A stretch of DNA of 64,000 nt from Nocardia rhamnosiphila NBRC 108938 (GCF_000720425.1 NZ_JOAJ01000002.1:1-64000), one strand, 5' to 3'. Positions 1-9,686 are shown, counted from the first letter of the stretch. A program made the numbers and translations. The notes: a model not told the origin generated them from the sequence alone.

Positions 1-98
1 CCTGGCTCCACACCTACAATCACCACCGGCAACACACCGCCATCGGCAGGAAGGCCCCCATCAGCCGGTTGACCAACCTGCCTGGGCAGTACACCTAG
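1..98 (+). mobile_element. IS481-type transposase, C-terminal fragment
   Basis: The window opens inside a reading frame that runs from base 3 to a TAG at 96-98. Its 31 residues include WLHTYNHHRQHTAIG and PISRLTNLPGQ, the usual tail of IS481-family (DDE, integrase-core) transposases. The rest of the gene and the left inverted repeat lie outside the window, so I cannot say whether the element is intact. I see no obvious terminal inverted repeat in the short gap before the next gene. Confidence 0.75.
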
Positions 99-121
99 GA
101 CAGCGAGAGGAAGTGTGGACG

Positions 122-643
122 ATGAGCGACGATCCTCGACCCCTCAGCGGCTATACGGCCACGATCCTGGTCTATGCCGGGTCGGTCGGCGCCGTAACGC
201 TGCTGGGCGGTCTCACCGGCCGTCGGCTCCCCGACTCCATGAGTACCCGTGACCTCGTCGTCACAGCTCTTGCCGCACACAAGCTGTCGCGGCTGATGAC
301 GAAGGGCACCGTCACCGCTCCCGTCCGCGCCCCGTTCACCCGGCCCACCGGCGACGGCGGTCCCGGGGAGGTCATGGAGCAGCCGCGAGCCGAGGACGGC
401 GTCGGTCACAGCATCGGGGAACTGCTCACCTGCCCCTTCTGCTTCGATGTCTGGCTCATCACCGCCATGACCATCGGCCACGTCTTCGCACCGCGCGCGA
501 CCCGACTGGTGACCGAGGCGACGGCGGCACTGGCCGGCGCCGACTTCCTGCACCTCGCGTACGCGACCGCCCAGCAGATAGCCGAAGGGGAATATCCGGC
601 GATCGTCCCGACCGGCGCCCCCGGTGAACCCGGGCGGGCATAG
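122..643 (+). CDS. DUF1360 family membrane protein
   Basis: A 173-residue protein with a hydrophobic N-terminal segment (TILVYAGSVGAVTLLGGL) and a central CPFCFDVW motif, the cysteine-containing signature of DUF1360 proteins (conserved membrane proteins of unknown biochemical role; the Bacillus relatives are sporulation-associated). The ATG at 122 is preferred over a GTG at 113 because the purine-rich GAGAGG at 105-110 is well spaced for 122 and too close to 113. It is followed by the DNA ligase gene in the same direction, with no obvious functional link. Confidence 0.7.
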   Translation: MSDDPRPLSGYTATILVYAGSVGAVTLLGGLTGRRLPDSMSTRDLVVTALAAHKLSRLMTKGTVTAPVRAPFTRPTGDGGPGEVMEQPRAEDGVGHSIGELLTCPFCFDVWLITAMTIGHVFAPRATRLVTEATAALAGADFLHLAYATAQQIAEGEYPAIVPTGAPGEPGRA

Positions 644-691
644 CGCTCGCGCTGATTGCCCGCGCCCGGTCCGCATGCCAGGCTGTTCGAC

Positions 692-2227
692 GTGCTGCTA
701 GCCGAGGTCGCCGCCGCATCCGCCGATATCGCGTCGGCGTCGGCGCGGCGTGCCAAGACCGACCGTCTCGCCACGCTGTTGAGTCGCGCCGCGGCAGACG
801 GCGACGCGCACCTGGTCGCGGTGACGGCGTCCTGGCTTTCCGGGGAATTGCCGCAGCGCCAGATCGGCGTGGGCTGGGCCGCGCTGCGGTCGCTGCCACC
901 CCCTGCCGGGACGCCGACGCTCACGGTCGCCGATGTCGACGCGCGGTTCACCCGGATCGGTGCGGTCGCCGGGAAGGGCGCCCGGACCGTGCGCGCCGAA
1001 CTCGTGCGTGATCTGTTCGAGACGGCCTCCGGCCTCGAGCAGATATTCCTGCGCCGGCTGCTCAGCGGCGAACTACGTCAGGGCGCGCTGGCCGGAGTGA
1101 TGGCCGACGCGATCGCCGGAGCCGCCGGAATACCCGCCGCCGAGGTCCGGCGCGCGGCGATGCTGACCGGCGCGCTGCCCACCGTCGCGGCCGCGGCTCT
1201 CACCGGGGGCCGGCCGGCGCTGGCGGAGTTCCGGTTACGCGCGGGGCAGCCGGTCGGGCCGATGCTCGCCCAGACCGCGACCGGAGTTGCCGACGCCCTC
1301 CAACGACTCGGCGGCACCGCCGTTCTCGAAGCCAAGCTGGATGGCGCGCGGGTGCAGATCCATCGCGCCGGATCGGCGGTCTCGATCTATACCCGCAGCC
1401 TCGACGAGGTCACCGAGCGGCTTCCCGAAGTCGTCGCGGCCACACTCGCGCTTCCCGCCGCCGATCTCATCGCCGATGCCGAGGCCATCGCGTTGCGACC
1501 CGATGGGCGGCCGGATCGCTTCCAGGTCACCGCCGCCCGGTTCGGCCGCAAAAATCCGGGCGATCTCGAACCGCTGTCGGTGTTCTTCTTCGACCTCCTG
1601 CATCTCGACGGCCGAGACCTCCTCGATCTACCCACCCGGGACAGGCTCGCCGCCCTCGACGCGCTCGTTCCCCGCGCCCAGCGGGTCGACCGCCTGGTGA
1701 CCGACGACCCCGGGGCGGCACAACAGTTCCTGGACCGCACCCTGGCCGCCGGCCACGAAGGGGTGATGGCGAAGTCACCGTCGGCGCCGTACGAAGCGGG
1801 CCGCCGCGGCGCCGGGTGGCTCAAGGTCAAACCCGTGCACACCGTGGACCTGGTGGTCCTCGCGGTCGAATGGGGTTCGGGCCGGCGCACCGGCATGCTG
1901 TCCAATATCCACCTGGGCGCTCGCGATCCGGCCACCGGCGGGTTCGTGATGCTGGGTAAGACCTTCAAAGGGATGACCGACGCCATGCTGGAGTGGCAGA
2001 CCAGGCGCTTCACCGAACTCGCCGACGGCTCGACCGAAGGCTACGTCGTGCGATTGCGGCCGGAACAGGTCGTCGAGATCGCGTTCGACGGAGTGCAGGG
2101 GTCGACGCGCTATCCCGGCGGCCTGGCGCTCCGGTTCGCCCGTGTCGTGCGCTACCGCGACGACAAATCCCCGGCCGAGGCCGATACGGTCGACACTGTC
2201 CGCGCGCTCTACGAACGGGGCGGTTGA
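692..2227 (+). CDS. ligB: ATP-dependent DNA ligase, LigB type
   Basis: A 511-residue ATP-dependent DNA ligase that would seal nicks through a lysine-AMP intermediate. The active-site motif I is [10 protein letters not shown] near residue 213 (K is nucleotidylated). Motif IV/V features such as [10 protein letters not shown] and WLKVKP follow, then a C-terminal OB-fold. The N-terminal DNA-binding domain begins [17 protein letters not shown], matching the start of mycobacterial LigB. I therefore chose the GTG at 692 over a TTG at 656; length then agrees with the about 507 residues of the Mycobacterium tuberculosis enzyme. LigB-type ligases are accessory to the NAD-dependent LigA. The gene is convergent with the next hydrolase gene. 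Confidence 0.9.
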   Translation: MLLAEVAAASADIASASARRAKTDRLATLLSRAAADGDAHLVAVTASWLSGELPQRQIGVGWAALRSLPPPAGTPTLTVADVDARFTRIGAVAGKGARTVRAELVRDLFETASGLEQIFLRRLLSGELRQGALAGVMADAIAGAAGIPAAEVRRAAMLTGALPTVAAAALTGGRPALAEFRLRAGQPVGPMLAQTATGVADALQRLGGTAVLEAKLDGARVQIHRAGSAVSIYTRSLDEVTERLPEVVAATLALPAADLIADAEAIALRPDGRPDRFQVTAARFGRKNPGDLEPLSVFFFDLLHLDGRDLLDLPTRDRLAALDALVPRAQRVDRLVTDDPGAAQQFLDRTLAAGHEGVMAKSPSAPYEAGRRGAGWLKVKPVHTVDLVVLAVEWGSGRRTGMLSNIHLGARDPATGGFVMLGKTFKGMTDAMLEWQTRRFTELADGSTEGYVVRLRPEQVVEIAFDGVQGSTRYPGGLALRFARVVRYRDDKSPAEADTVDTVRALYERGG

Positions 2228-2296
2228 GCCGCCCGCGGCAGCTGCTTCGAATACCGGCCGATGTCACGTCGTCTCGGCTGCCCGGGCCGGACCGAT

Positions 2297-3151
2297 TCAG
2301 CTCCCCACCAACAGAAATTCCGTGACACGGTCGCCGACGGCCGGGAACTCGTCGAAGAAGCCGTGCCTGCCACCGGGAAAGATCTCGACGGCGGCATCCG
2401 GGACGGCCGCGGCGAGCAGCTCTGCATTCCGAGTAGGCACCATCTGGTCCTCGCTGCCGTGGAGTACCAGGGTCTGCGCGCGGATCTCGCCCAGCACCGC
2501 GGACGCGTCGTGCCGGTTGCTGGCACGCAGATGCCCTCGCGCCGCCCGGGCGCTCATGCGCGGATCCCCCAGCAGGGTCGACCGGCGCGGCGGCGCGGCC
2601 AGCCACGCCGGGGTGTACATCAGTTCGAGTAGCACCGTGTGTCTCCCGCGCGGGTCCGGGTCGGCGAGCAGACGGCGGATCTCGGGGCCCCGCTCCCGCG
2701 CGAGGCTCCCGCCCGGGGAGGTACAGGCCAACACCAGGCGTTGCACACGCTCCGGATGCCGGGCCGCGAGCCACTGCGCGACCCGGCCGCCCATCGAGGT
2801 GGCATAGACGTGGGCGGACGGGTAGCCCAGCGCGTCCAGGACCGCGGCGGCGTCGGCGGCGAAGAGCCGGGTGGTCCAGGCCGCGGCGTCCGTGTCGTCC
2901 GCCCGAGTGTTCCCCGTACCGCGGTAGTCGAAGGTGATCGTCCGGAAATTCCGGTCGAGGCCGGGCCGGACGCCGTCCCACCACCGGTGCGAATTGGCCT
3001 GGCCCGGGAGGAGCAGTAGCGGCGGAGCGGTGGCAGGTCCGCTCACCTGGCATACGAGAGCGGTCCCGTCGGGACGTACCGCCACCGGGCCGGCCGCGGC
3101 GGTGTGGACGGTCTCGCTCATCGCGGCCGCACCGGGACTCGCACCCGGCAC
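2297..3151 (-). CDS. alpha/beta hydrolase (enol-lactonase/esterase-like)
   Basis: An alpha/beta-hydrolase-fold protein of up to 284 residues. Likely catalytic residues are Ser in the elbow ATSMGGRVA, Asp in HGSEDQMVP and His in GGRHGFF; LLLLPGQANSHRWW supplies the oxyanion region. It resembles 3-oxoadipate enol-lactonases and related esterases. The GTG at 3151 lies just after the stop of the IclR gene, consistent with translational coupling; an ATG at 3121 is an alternative start. Co-transcription with the regulator suggests a role in the catabolic locus read in the opposite direction. The substrate cannot be told from sequence. Confidence 0.8.
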   Translation of the reverse strand: MPGASPGAAAMSETVHTAAAGPVAVRPDGTALVCQVSGPATAPPLLLLPGQANSHRWWDGVRPGLDRNFRTITFDYRGTGNTRADDTDAAAWTTRLFAADAAAVLDALGYPSAHVYATSMGGRVAQWLAARHPERVQRLVLACTSPGGSLARERGPEIRRLLADPDPRGRHTVLLELMYTPAWLAAPPRRSTLLGDPRMSARAARGHLRASNRHDASAVLGEIRAQTLVLHGSEDQMVPTRNAELLAAAVPDAAVEIFPGGRHGFFDEFPAVGDRVTEFLLVGS

Positions 3152-3152
3152 C

Positions 3153-3896
3153 TCATGAGGACCACTCCCGGCCGCGTTCCTCGAGAATGTCCACCAGCCT
3201 GTCTCGCTCGCCGAGGATGACCTCCCGTGAGGCGATCACCCCGACGGCGGCGACCGTTCTGCCGTTCTCGCGCACCGCGATGGATACGCCGTCCCCCTGC
3301 TCCGAAGCGCCGGGGGCGGCGCAGATCCCGGTGTGCTGGATATCGGGTAGCAGCGCGAAGAACCGGTCCGCGAGAGATTGTTCCGCCGCGGGGAGCGCCT
3401 GGATATAGGCCCAGAGGTCGCGTTTTTCCATTCCCGCGAGCAGGACCCAGCCACCGGAGGTGCGCAGCAGCGACCGGCGGACGTAGTTCTCCGCGAGGTA
3501 GGCGAACCGGGGATCCGATGAGCAGTAGTCGACATAGAAGATATCCGGGCCGACGGCGATGGAGAGCACGGTGGTCAAACCGGTCCGGCGGTGGATCTCG
3601 TCGAGGTCGGCATGCGTCACCGAGGAGACCGGTTGCCGCCCGGCCAGGCGGTTGAGCAGATACGGCGCGCTGCCCAGCGAGTAGCGGCGCTCGCGCTCGT
3701 CGAGATACCCGGCCGCGACCAGCCCGTTCACCAGCGACTGTATCGAACTGACCGGTGCCTCGAGCTCCTTGGCGAGGGCACTCAAGGTGATGCCGCCGCG
3801 GGTCCGGGCCGCGCTCTCCAGAATCGCGGCAATGCGATCCACGGTGCGATGACGGGTCCGGGCACGCGCGTGCGCAGCGCCTTCCGGTTGCGCCAT
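3153..3896 (-). CDS. IclR-family transcriptional regulator
   Basis: A 247-residue regulator with an N-terminal winged helix-turn-helix (about residues 15-75, ITLSALAKELEAPVSSIQSLVNGLVAAGYL) and an IclR effector-binding domain (about 85-240, with GVSIAVRENGRTVAAVGV). IclR proteins respond to small carboxylates or aromatics. It is divergent from the CoA-transferase operon starting at 4037 and very probably controls it from the shared 140-bp intergenic region. Confidence 0.9.
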   Translation of the reverse strand: MAQPEGAAHARARTRHRTVDRIAAILESAARTRGGITLSALAKELEAPVSSIQSLVNGLVAAGYLDERERRYSLGSAPYLLNRLAGRQPVSSVTHADLDEIHRRTGLTTVLSIAVGPDIFYVDYCSSDPRFAYLAENYVRRSLLRTSGGWVLLAGMEKRDLWAYIQALPAAEQSLADRFFALLPDIQHTGICAAPGASEQGDGVSIAVRENGRTVAAVGVIASREVILGERDRLVDILEERGREWSS

Positions 3897-3941
3897 GACT
3901 CCCCTTCCTGTTCGTGCGGAAATCTACGCCACCGACGATAT

Positions 3942-3955
3942 TACATATATACGTA
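3942..3955. promoter_or_regulatory. imperfect palindrome, candidate IclR operator
   Basis: TACATATATACGTA is a 14-bp palindrome with one mismatched pair in an A+T-rich patch between the divergent IclR and CoA-transferase genes. Such patches are rare in this G+C-rich DNA, and IclR proteins bind palindromes of about this size. Assignment to this regulator is inference from position. Confidence 0.45.
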
Positions 3956-4036
3956 GCTCTTTCCTCTATTGCGTAAATGCAGGCGGAGCTGTCATAGTTC
4001 ACGGGGTGCTGCCCGTCACAGCGAGGAGAAGTACGC

Positions 4037-5260
4037 ATGCCACTCACCCCTGACGCCCTGGCCGGATTCCGGGTCATCGACCTGACCACGGTGATCATGG
4101 GTCCGTTCGCCACCGTCACCCTGGCCGACCTCGGCGCGGACGTGATCAAGATCGAGAACCTCGACGGGGACATGAGCCGCGGAATCGGGTCCCGGCGCCA
4201 CGAGGGTATGAGCGCGCTGTCGATGAACCTGCAGCGCAACAAGCGCAGCGTCGCTCTCGATCTCGCCTCGGCGGCGGGCCGCCGGATCCTCGACGACCTG
4301 GTGCGAGACGCGGATGTGCTGGTCACCAACCTGCGTCCGCGCTCCCGCGACAAACTGGGCCTCACCTACGACCGCCTGTCCGGGATCAATCCGGGCCTCA
4401 TCCTGTGCACCGCCCAGGCCTACGGCTCGGATACGTCGTATCGGGATCAGCCCGCCTACGACGACATCGTGCAGGCCGCCTCGGGAGCGGCCAAGCTCAA
4501 TGAACTGGTCGACGGCACGCCTCGCTACGCGCCCTATGTGATCGCGGACAAGGTGGTCGGCCTCTACATCGTCATCGCGATACTCGCCGCCGCCATGGCC
4601 AAGAAAGCGACCGGCCTCGGCCAGGCCGTCGATGTGCCGATGGTCGACTCGATGATCGCCTTCAACCTCGTCGAACATTTCGGCGGCCACACCTTCGCCC
4701 CCGCGACAGGCGATTTCGGCTGGGCGCGGGTGCTCACCCCGGAGCGGGTGCCGCACCGCACCGCCGACGGCTGGATCTGCATCATGCCGTACTCGGCGCG
4801 GAACTGGAACGATTTCTTCGCCTTCGCCGGACGGTCCGACATGGTGGACAACCCCCGGTACACCACCGTCGACGATCGCCACCGGCACATGGGCGAGCTG
4901 CTCTCGGCAGTCGGCGAGGCGGCGCCCGCGCACACCACGGCCGAATGGCTGGCCTTCTGCGCGGAGCACGGGATTCCCGCCGCCGATCTGCTCGATCTCG
5001 CGGACGCACACCGGAACTCCTATGTGCGTGATCAGGCCCTGATCACCAAATACGAGCACCCCACCGAGGGTGAGTACTACGCCACGCGGACCCCTTTCAC
5101 CATGTCACGCACCCCGGTCTCGCTGAGACGGCACGCTCCGCTGCTCGGCGCCGACACCGCCGCGGTACTGGCCGACCTCGGTTATTCCGCACAGCGGATC
5201 CGGGGTCTGACCGACGCCGGTGTCGTCGCCACCACGGCCCCCGAAACCGCTTCCGCCTGA
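4037..5260 (+). CDS. class III (CaiB/BaiF) CoA-transferase
   Basis: A 407-residue family III CoA-transferase that would move CoA from an acyl-CoA to a free carboxylic acid. The N-terminus (GFRVIDLTTVIMGPFATVTLADLGADVIKIE) is diagnostic. The expected aspartyl-CoA catalytic residue lies in PAYDDIVQAASG. The ATG at 4037 has GAGGAGA upstream at good spacing. First gene of an operon with two acyl-CoA dehydrogenases, a symporter and a crotonase, so it probably activates the imported acid for a beta-oxidation-like route. The carnitine/crotonobetaine pathway has a similar set, but the substrate here is unknown. Confidence 0.88.
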   Translation: MPLTPDALAGFRVIDLTTVIMGPFATVTLADLGADVIKIENLDGDMSRGIGSRRHEGMSALSMNLQRNKRSVALDLASAAGRRILDDLVRDADVLVTNLRPRSRDKLGLTYDRLSGINPGLILCTAQAYGSDTSYRDQPAYDDIVQAASGAAKLNELVDGTPRYAPYVIADKVVGLYIVIAILAAAMAKKATGLGQAVDVPMVDSMIAFNLVEHFGGHTFAPATGDFGWARVLTPERVPHRTADGWICIMPYSARNWNDFFAFAGRSDMVDNPRYTTVDDRHRHMGELLSAVGEAAPAHTTAEWLAFCAEHGIPAADLLDLADAHRNSYVRDQALITKYEHPTEGEYYATRTPFTMSRTPVSLRRHAPLLGADTAAVLADLGYSAQRIRGLTDAGVVATTAPETASA

Positions 5261-5273
5261 AGGAATGAACGCC

Positions 5274-6425
5274 ATGACACCGAACCGGCTCGTCCCGCCG
5301 GCCGCCGGCGACCCCACCGCGTCGGCCCCGCTGCGCGCGCAGGTGCGCGCATTCCTCGCCGCCCAGTACGCCGAGGGAAGAATCGGCCGCACCGCCGACT
5401 CCTGGCTCACCGGCTGGGACGAGGACTTCTCCCGCGCACTCGCCGAACACGGGTGGCTCGGGATGACGGTGCCCGTCGAATACGGCGGTCACGGCCGCAC
5501 CCATCTCGAACGCTTCGTCGTCACCGAGGAACTGCTGGCCGCCGGCGCACCCGTCGCCGCGCACTGGATCGCCGACCGGCAGATCGTGCCGTCGCTGCTG
5601 AAATACGGCACCGAGGAACAGAAGCACACCTATCTGCCCGCGATCGCACGCGGCGAATGCTATTTCGGCATCGGGATGAGCGAACCGGATTCGGGTTCGG
5701 ACCTGGCCAGCGTGCGCACCCGGGCGACGCGCACCGACGGGGGCTGGTCGATCACCGGCACCAAAGTGTGGACCTCCGGCGCCCATCGCGCCGACGCGTT
5801 CATCTGCCTGGCCCGCACCGAACCCGTCGACCCCGCCCACCGGCACGACGGACTCAGCCAGTTCCTCGTCGACCTCCGGTCACCGGGCGTCGATATCCGG
5901 CCCATCGTGTCGATGAACGGCGAGCACCATTTCAACGAGGTCGTCCTCGAGGAGGTCTTCGTCGCCGACGACAGGGTGTTCGGCACCCTCGGTAACGGCT
6001 GGCAGCAGGTGACCTCCGAACTGAGCTTCGAGCGCAGCGGCCCGGAACGCTTCCTGTCCACCTTCCCACTGCTCACCGCGACCGCGGCGCAGATGGCCGC
6101 CGGCACGCTCCCCCGGCATACCGATCTCGGCCGCTATCTCGCCCGGATCACCGGCCTGCACGAGATGTCCACCGCGGTAGCGGGCGCCCTGGAACGCCGC
6201 GAGCCCGCGGACACCGCCGCGGCCGTGGTCAAGGTCCTCGGCACCACCACCGAGGGAGATATCGCCGATTTCGCCGACCTCCTGGCCGGGGACGGTACCC
6301 CGGTGGGCTCCGAGTACCGCGCGATGCTCGGCCACGCCGTCGTCCAACGTCCCGGGTTCACCCTCCGTGGCGGCACCAACGAGGTTCTGCGCGGTGTTAT
6401 CGCGCGGGGATTGGGAATGCGCTGA
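5274..6425 (+). CDS. acyl-CoA dehydrogenase, first subunit of a pair
   Basis: A 383-residue flavoprotein acyl-CoA dehydrogenase. The FAD/substrate signature is YFGIGMSEPDSGSDLAS, with WSITGTKVWTSGAH following; the C-terminus has GGTNEVLRGVIARGLG. I chose the ATG at 5274 because AAGGA at 5260-5264 is nine bases upstream; an in-frame ATG at 5265 abuts that site. It overlaps the next dehydrogenase gene by one base (TGATG). Adjacent acyl-CoA dehydrogenase genes of this kind in actinobacteria often encode heterotetrameric enzymes, which I infer here. Confidence 0.88.
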   Translation: MTPNRLVPPAAGDPTASAPLRAQVRAFLAAQYAEGRIGRTADSWLTGWDEDFSRALAEHGWLGMTVPVEYGGHGRTHLERFVVTEELLAAGAPVAAHWIADRQIVPSLLKYGTEEQKHTYLPAIARGECYFGIGMSEPDSGSDLASVRTRATRTDGGWSITGTKVWTSGAHRADAFICLARTEPVDPAHRHDGLSQFLVDLRSPGVDIRPIVSMNGEHHFNEVVLEEVFVADDRVFGTLGNGWQQVTSELSFERSGPERFLSTFPLLTATAAQMAAGTLPRHTDLGRYLARITGLHEMSTAVAGALERREPADTAAAVVKVLGTTTEGDIADFADLLAGDGTPVGSEYRAMLGHAVVQRPGFTLRGGTNEVLRGVIARGLGMR

Positions 6426-7450
6426 TGAACACCCCGACCGCTGTCGACAAGGATCTGGCCGACATGATGTCCGCGGTGTTCGCGGACCACCGGGCAAAGG
6501 ACGCGCCCGGGGACGGTGCCGCCGCCTGGGACCTGCCGCTGTGGCAGCAGCTCACCGAACTCGGTCTCGTCCGGCTCACCGGCCGCGAAGAGTCGGGCGG
6601 CAGCGGCGCCGGCTGGTCCGAGGCGGCCGAACTCCTCCGTGCGGCAGCCTGGCACGGTGTCCGGTTACCGCTCGCCGAACACGATTTGCTGGCCTGCTGG
6701 TTGCTGGAGTCCGCCGGTCTGCCCGTCGATTCCGCGCGCCGCACGGTATGCCTGCTCGACGACTCGGGGACCGCGCACGGGGTGCCGTGGGCGAGTGCCG
6801 CCGAGCGAATCGTCGTGCTGTGGCAGCAGGACGGGATCTTCCGAGCCGCCGACGCGGAGATTTCGGCACTGACGATCGAAGCGGGTACCAATCTCGCCGG
6901 TGAACCACGGGATACGGTCACCGCCGACCCGGCCCGGCTGTCCGGAACACCGGTACCGGACAGCGTCGTCGACGGCGTGCGGCTGCGCGCGGCTCTGGTC
7001 CGGGGCCTGCAGGTCTGCGCCGTCCTGGATCGTATTCTCGATCTCACCACCACCCACGCGACCCAGCGGGTGCAGTTCGGACGTCCGCTCGCCCGGTTCC
7101 AGGCCGTCCAGCAGCTGGTCGCCGATATCGCGGCCGAAGCCACCCTGGCCCGCGCCGCCACCGAAGCCGCGCTCGCCACCGCCGTGCGCACCGGTTGGTC
7201 CGGCGCCGAGGCCGAATTCCGGATCGCCGTCGCCCGCTCCTGCGCCGGGCACGCGGCCTCGGTCGTGGTGCGCAATGCCCACCAGGTGCACGGCGCCATC
7301 GGCACCACCAGGGAACACCGGCTGCACGAATTCACCCGGCCCGCCCTGGCCTGGCGCGCGGAATACGGCTCCGTCCACTTCTGGGACGACGCCCTCACCA
7401 CCACCGCGCTCACCGCCGGACCGGACCTCTGGGCGCTCATCACCTCCTGA
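6425..7450 (+). CDS. acyl-CoA dehydrogenase, second subunit
   Basis: A 341-residue, more divergent acyl-CoA dehydrogenase homologue. The C-terminal helical domain is recognisable (THATQRVQFGRPLARFQAVQ and NAHQVHGAIGTTREHRLHEF); the middle domain is weakly conserved, as in the non-catalytic or half-site partner of alpha2beta2 dehydrogenases. Its ATG shares a base with the stop of the upstream dehydrogenase, so the two are translationally coupled and probably made in equal amounts. Confidence 0.82.
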   Translation: MNTPTAVDKDLADMMSAVFADHRAKDAPGDGAAAWDLPLWQQLTELGLVRLTGREESGGSGAGWSEAAELLRAAAWHGVRLPLAEHDLLACWLLESAGLPVDSARRTVCLLDDSGTAHGVPWASAAERIVVLWQQDGIFRAADAEISALTIEAGTNLAGEPRDTVTADPARLSGTPVPDSVVDGVRLRAALVRGLQVCAVLDRILDLTTTHATQRVQFGRPLARFQAVQQLVADIAAEATLARAATEAALATAVRTGWSGAEAEFRIAVARSCAGHAASVVVRNAHQVHGAIGTTREHRLHEFTRPALAWRAEYGSVHFWDDALTTTALTAGPDLWALITS

Positions 7451-7518
7451 CCCCTGCCTGCTTCATCCCCGTGCTACGAGCACTGCTTCGCCAACACCTG
7501 ATCCCCGAGGAGTCCGCC

Positions 7519-8892
7519 ATGCCGGCCACACCCTCCCTCGGCGCCGACGACGTCGCCGATCCCAGAACCCGCGGCTACTACATCAAATCGGTCTTCGCCG
7601 GCTCCATCGGCAATATGATCGAATGGTTCGACTGGTTCGTCTACACCACCTTCGCGATCTACTTCGCCGGCCAGTTCTTCCCCAAGGGCGATGCCACCGC
7701 CCAATTGCTCAATACCGCCGCGATTTTCGCCGTCGGATTCCTTGCCCGGCCCTTGGGCGGCTGGCTGCTCGGCCGGCTCTCCGACCGGCAGGGCCGCAAG
7801 GCGGGCCTCACGATCACCGTCACGATGATGTCGTTCAGCGCGCTGCTCATCGCCGTCGCGCCCGGTTTCGACACGGCCGGCTACCTCGGCGCCGGCATGC
7901 TCGTCGTCGCCCGCATCCTGCAGGGTCTGTCGGTCGGTGGTGAATACGCCACCTCCGCGGCCTATCTCACCGAGATGTCCAAGAAGGGCTGGCGGGGACT
8001 CGGTGGCAGTTTCCAATATGTGTCGGTCACCCTGGGCCAGATCGCCGGGGTGCTGCTGCTGATCGTTCTGCAGTTCCTGCTCACCGAACAGCAACTGGAC
8101 TCCTGGGGCTGGCGTATCCCGTTCGTCCTCGGCGCGGTCGCGGCCGTCGCGGTGTTCTATCTCCGCCGCGGTATGCACGAGACCGAGGCCTACGCGGCGG
8201 TCGAGCAGGACGACGTCCGGGGCCGCCGCGGCACCCTGGCCGAAGTATGGAAACATCGCCGGGCCGCGTTCCTGGTCCTCACCCTCACCCTCGGCGGTTC
8301 CGTCGCCTACTACACCTACACGACCTACCTCACCAGCTATCTGGTCAACAGCGTCGGCCTACCCAAAGAGGACGCCGCCCAGATCAACTTCCTCGCCCTG
8401 GTGGTCTTCCTGTTCCTGCTGCCGCTGGGCGGCTATATCTCCGACCGCATCGGCCGCCGGCCCGTGCTCATCTTCTTCGGTCTCGGCACCACCGTGTTCA
8501 CCTACCCGATCCTGCAGGGTATGCAGCAGTCACCCACCTGGCTGTGGTGCCTGCTCTACACCCTGCTGGGCCTGACCTTCGTCGCCGGCTACTCCTCGGT
8601 CAACGCGGTGGTCAAAGCCGAACTGTTCCCCACCGAGGTGCGCACCGTCGGGGTCGCGATCCCCTACAACGTCGCCCAGGCCGTATTCGGCGGCACCGCC
8701 TCCTATCTCGCCCTCGCGCTGCGCGACGCCGGACACGAGAGCTACTTCTTCGTCTACGTCTCGGTCTGCGCCGCGATCTCCCTGCTGACCTACGTGTTCA
8801 TGCGCGAAACCCGTGACGTGAACCTGGTGGGCAGCGCCCCCGCCGCCCCGGCTGCCACCCGCGGCGCCGACCGGCTCGACACCCGTATCTAG
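7519..8892 (+). CDS. MHS-family (MFS) carboxylate/proton symporter
   Basis: A 457-residue major facilitator protein with about twelve membrane segments. The N-terminal SIGNMIEWFDWFVYTTFAIYF and GRLSDRQGRKAG loop, with ARILQGLSVGGEYATSAAYL, are typical of the metabolite:H+ symporter subfamily (alpha-ketoglutarate, shikimate and similar permeases). A second DRIGRRPVL loop begins the C-terminal half. The ATG at 7519 has CGAGGAG just upstream. Its place between dehydrogenase and crotonase genes suggests that it imports the acid degraded by this operon. Confidence 0.88.
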   Translation: MPATPSLGADDVADPRTRGYYIKSVFAGSIGNMIEWFDWFVYTTFAIYFAGQFFPKGDATAQLLNTAAIFAVGFLARPLGGWLLGRLSDRQGRKAGLTITVTMMSFSALLIAVAPGFDTAGYLGAGMLVVARILQGLSVGGEYATSAAYLTEMSKKGWRGLGGSFQYVSVTLGQIAGVLLLIVLQFLLTEQQLDSWGWRIPFVLGAVAAVAVFYLRRGMHETEAYAAVEQDDVRGRRGTLAEVWKHRRAAFLVLTLTLGGSVAYYTYTTYLTSYLVNSVGLPKEDAAQINFLALVVFLFLLPLGGYISDRIGRRPVLIFFGLGTTVFTYPILQGMQQSPTWLWCLLYTLLGLTFVAGYSSVNAVVKAELFPTEVRTVGVAIPYNVAQAVFGGTASYLALALRDAGHESYFFVYVSVCAAISLLTYVFMRETRDVNLVGSAPAAPAATRGADRLDTRI

Positions 8893-8906
8893 ACAAAGGA
8901 CCAGCC

Positions 8907-9686
8907 ATGGCCGACCTCGAGTACACGATCACCGACGGCATCGCCACCATTCTGCTCAACCGCCCGCACCGCAAGAACGCCTTCACCCTGGAAATGCTCG
9001 ATCACTGGGCCGAAGCGCTGCGTTCGGCGCGGACCGACCCGGAGGTGCGGGTGGTCCTGGTGACCGGTGCCGACAGCGCCTTCTGCGCCGGTGTCGATCT
9101 CGACGACTTCGCCGAGATCACCTCCACCCTGGGACGCCAGGAAGTGCTGCGGGACCGAGTGCACCGGGTCGCCGCGGCCGCCCTCGACCTGGACAAACCG
9201 CTGATCGCCGCGGTCGACGGGGTGGCGGTCGGCGCCGGTATGGACATGGCGCTGGCCTGCGATATCCGGCTGGCGTCCAGCCGGGCCCGATTCTCCGAAG
9301 CCTATGTGCGAGTAGGTCTGATTCCCGGCGACGGTGGCGCTCATCTGCTGCCGCGGATCGTCGGACAGGCCCGTGCGCTCGAACTGCTGTGGACCGGGCG
9401 CTTCGTCGAGGCCGAGGAAGCCCTCGAGCTCGGACTGGTGCTGTCCCTGCACGACCCGGCGGAACTGGCCGAGGCCGCTCTCGCGCTGTGCCGCCGCCTG
9501 GCCGACGGCCCGCCGGTGGCGATCCGCGCCATCAAACGCCTCGTCCGCCACGGCGAACGAGTCGATTTCGCGACCTCGCTCGCGATGGTCGCCGCCGAAC
9601 AGGCCGTCGTCCAATCCACCCGGGACTCCGCCGAGGCGATCGCGGCGTTCCGGGAAAAACGCACCCCGCGTTTCCTCGGTGAATGA
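8907..9686 (+). CDS. enoyl-CoA hydratase/isomerase family protein
   Basis: A 259-residue crotonase-fold protein, with ADSAFCAGVDLDDF and GVAVGAGMDMALACDIRLAS forming the oxyanion and CoA-binding parts. Neither of the two glutamates of classical enoyl-CoA hydratase appears at its usual place: the first is Ser in LASSRARF and the second is Tyr in SEAYVRVG, followed by an Asp in PGDGG. Hydratase activity is therefore not certain; isomerase or another crotonase reaction is possible. Last gene of the IclR-linked operon, 14 bases after the symporter. Confidence 0.82.
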   Translation: MADLEYTITDGIATILLNRPHRKNAFTLEMLDHWAEALRSARTDPEVRVVLVTGADSAFCAGVDLDDFAEITSTLGRQEVLRDRVHRVAAAALDLDKPLIAAVDGVAVGAGMDMALACDIRLASSRARFSEAYVRVGLIPGDGGAHLLPRIVGQARALELLWTGRFVEAEEALELGLVLSLHDPAELAEAALALCRRLADGPPVAIRAIKRLVRHGERVDFATSLAMVAAEQAVVQSTRDSAEAIAAFREKRTPRFLGE

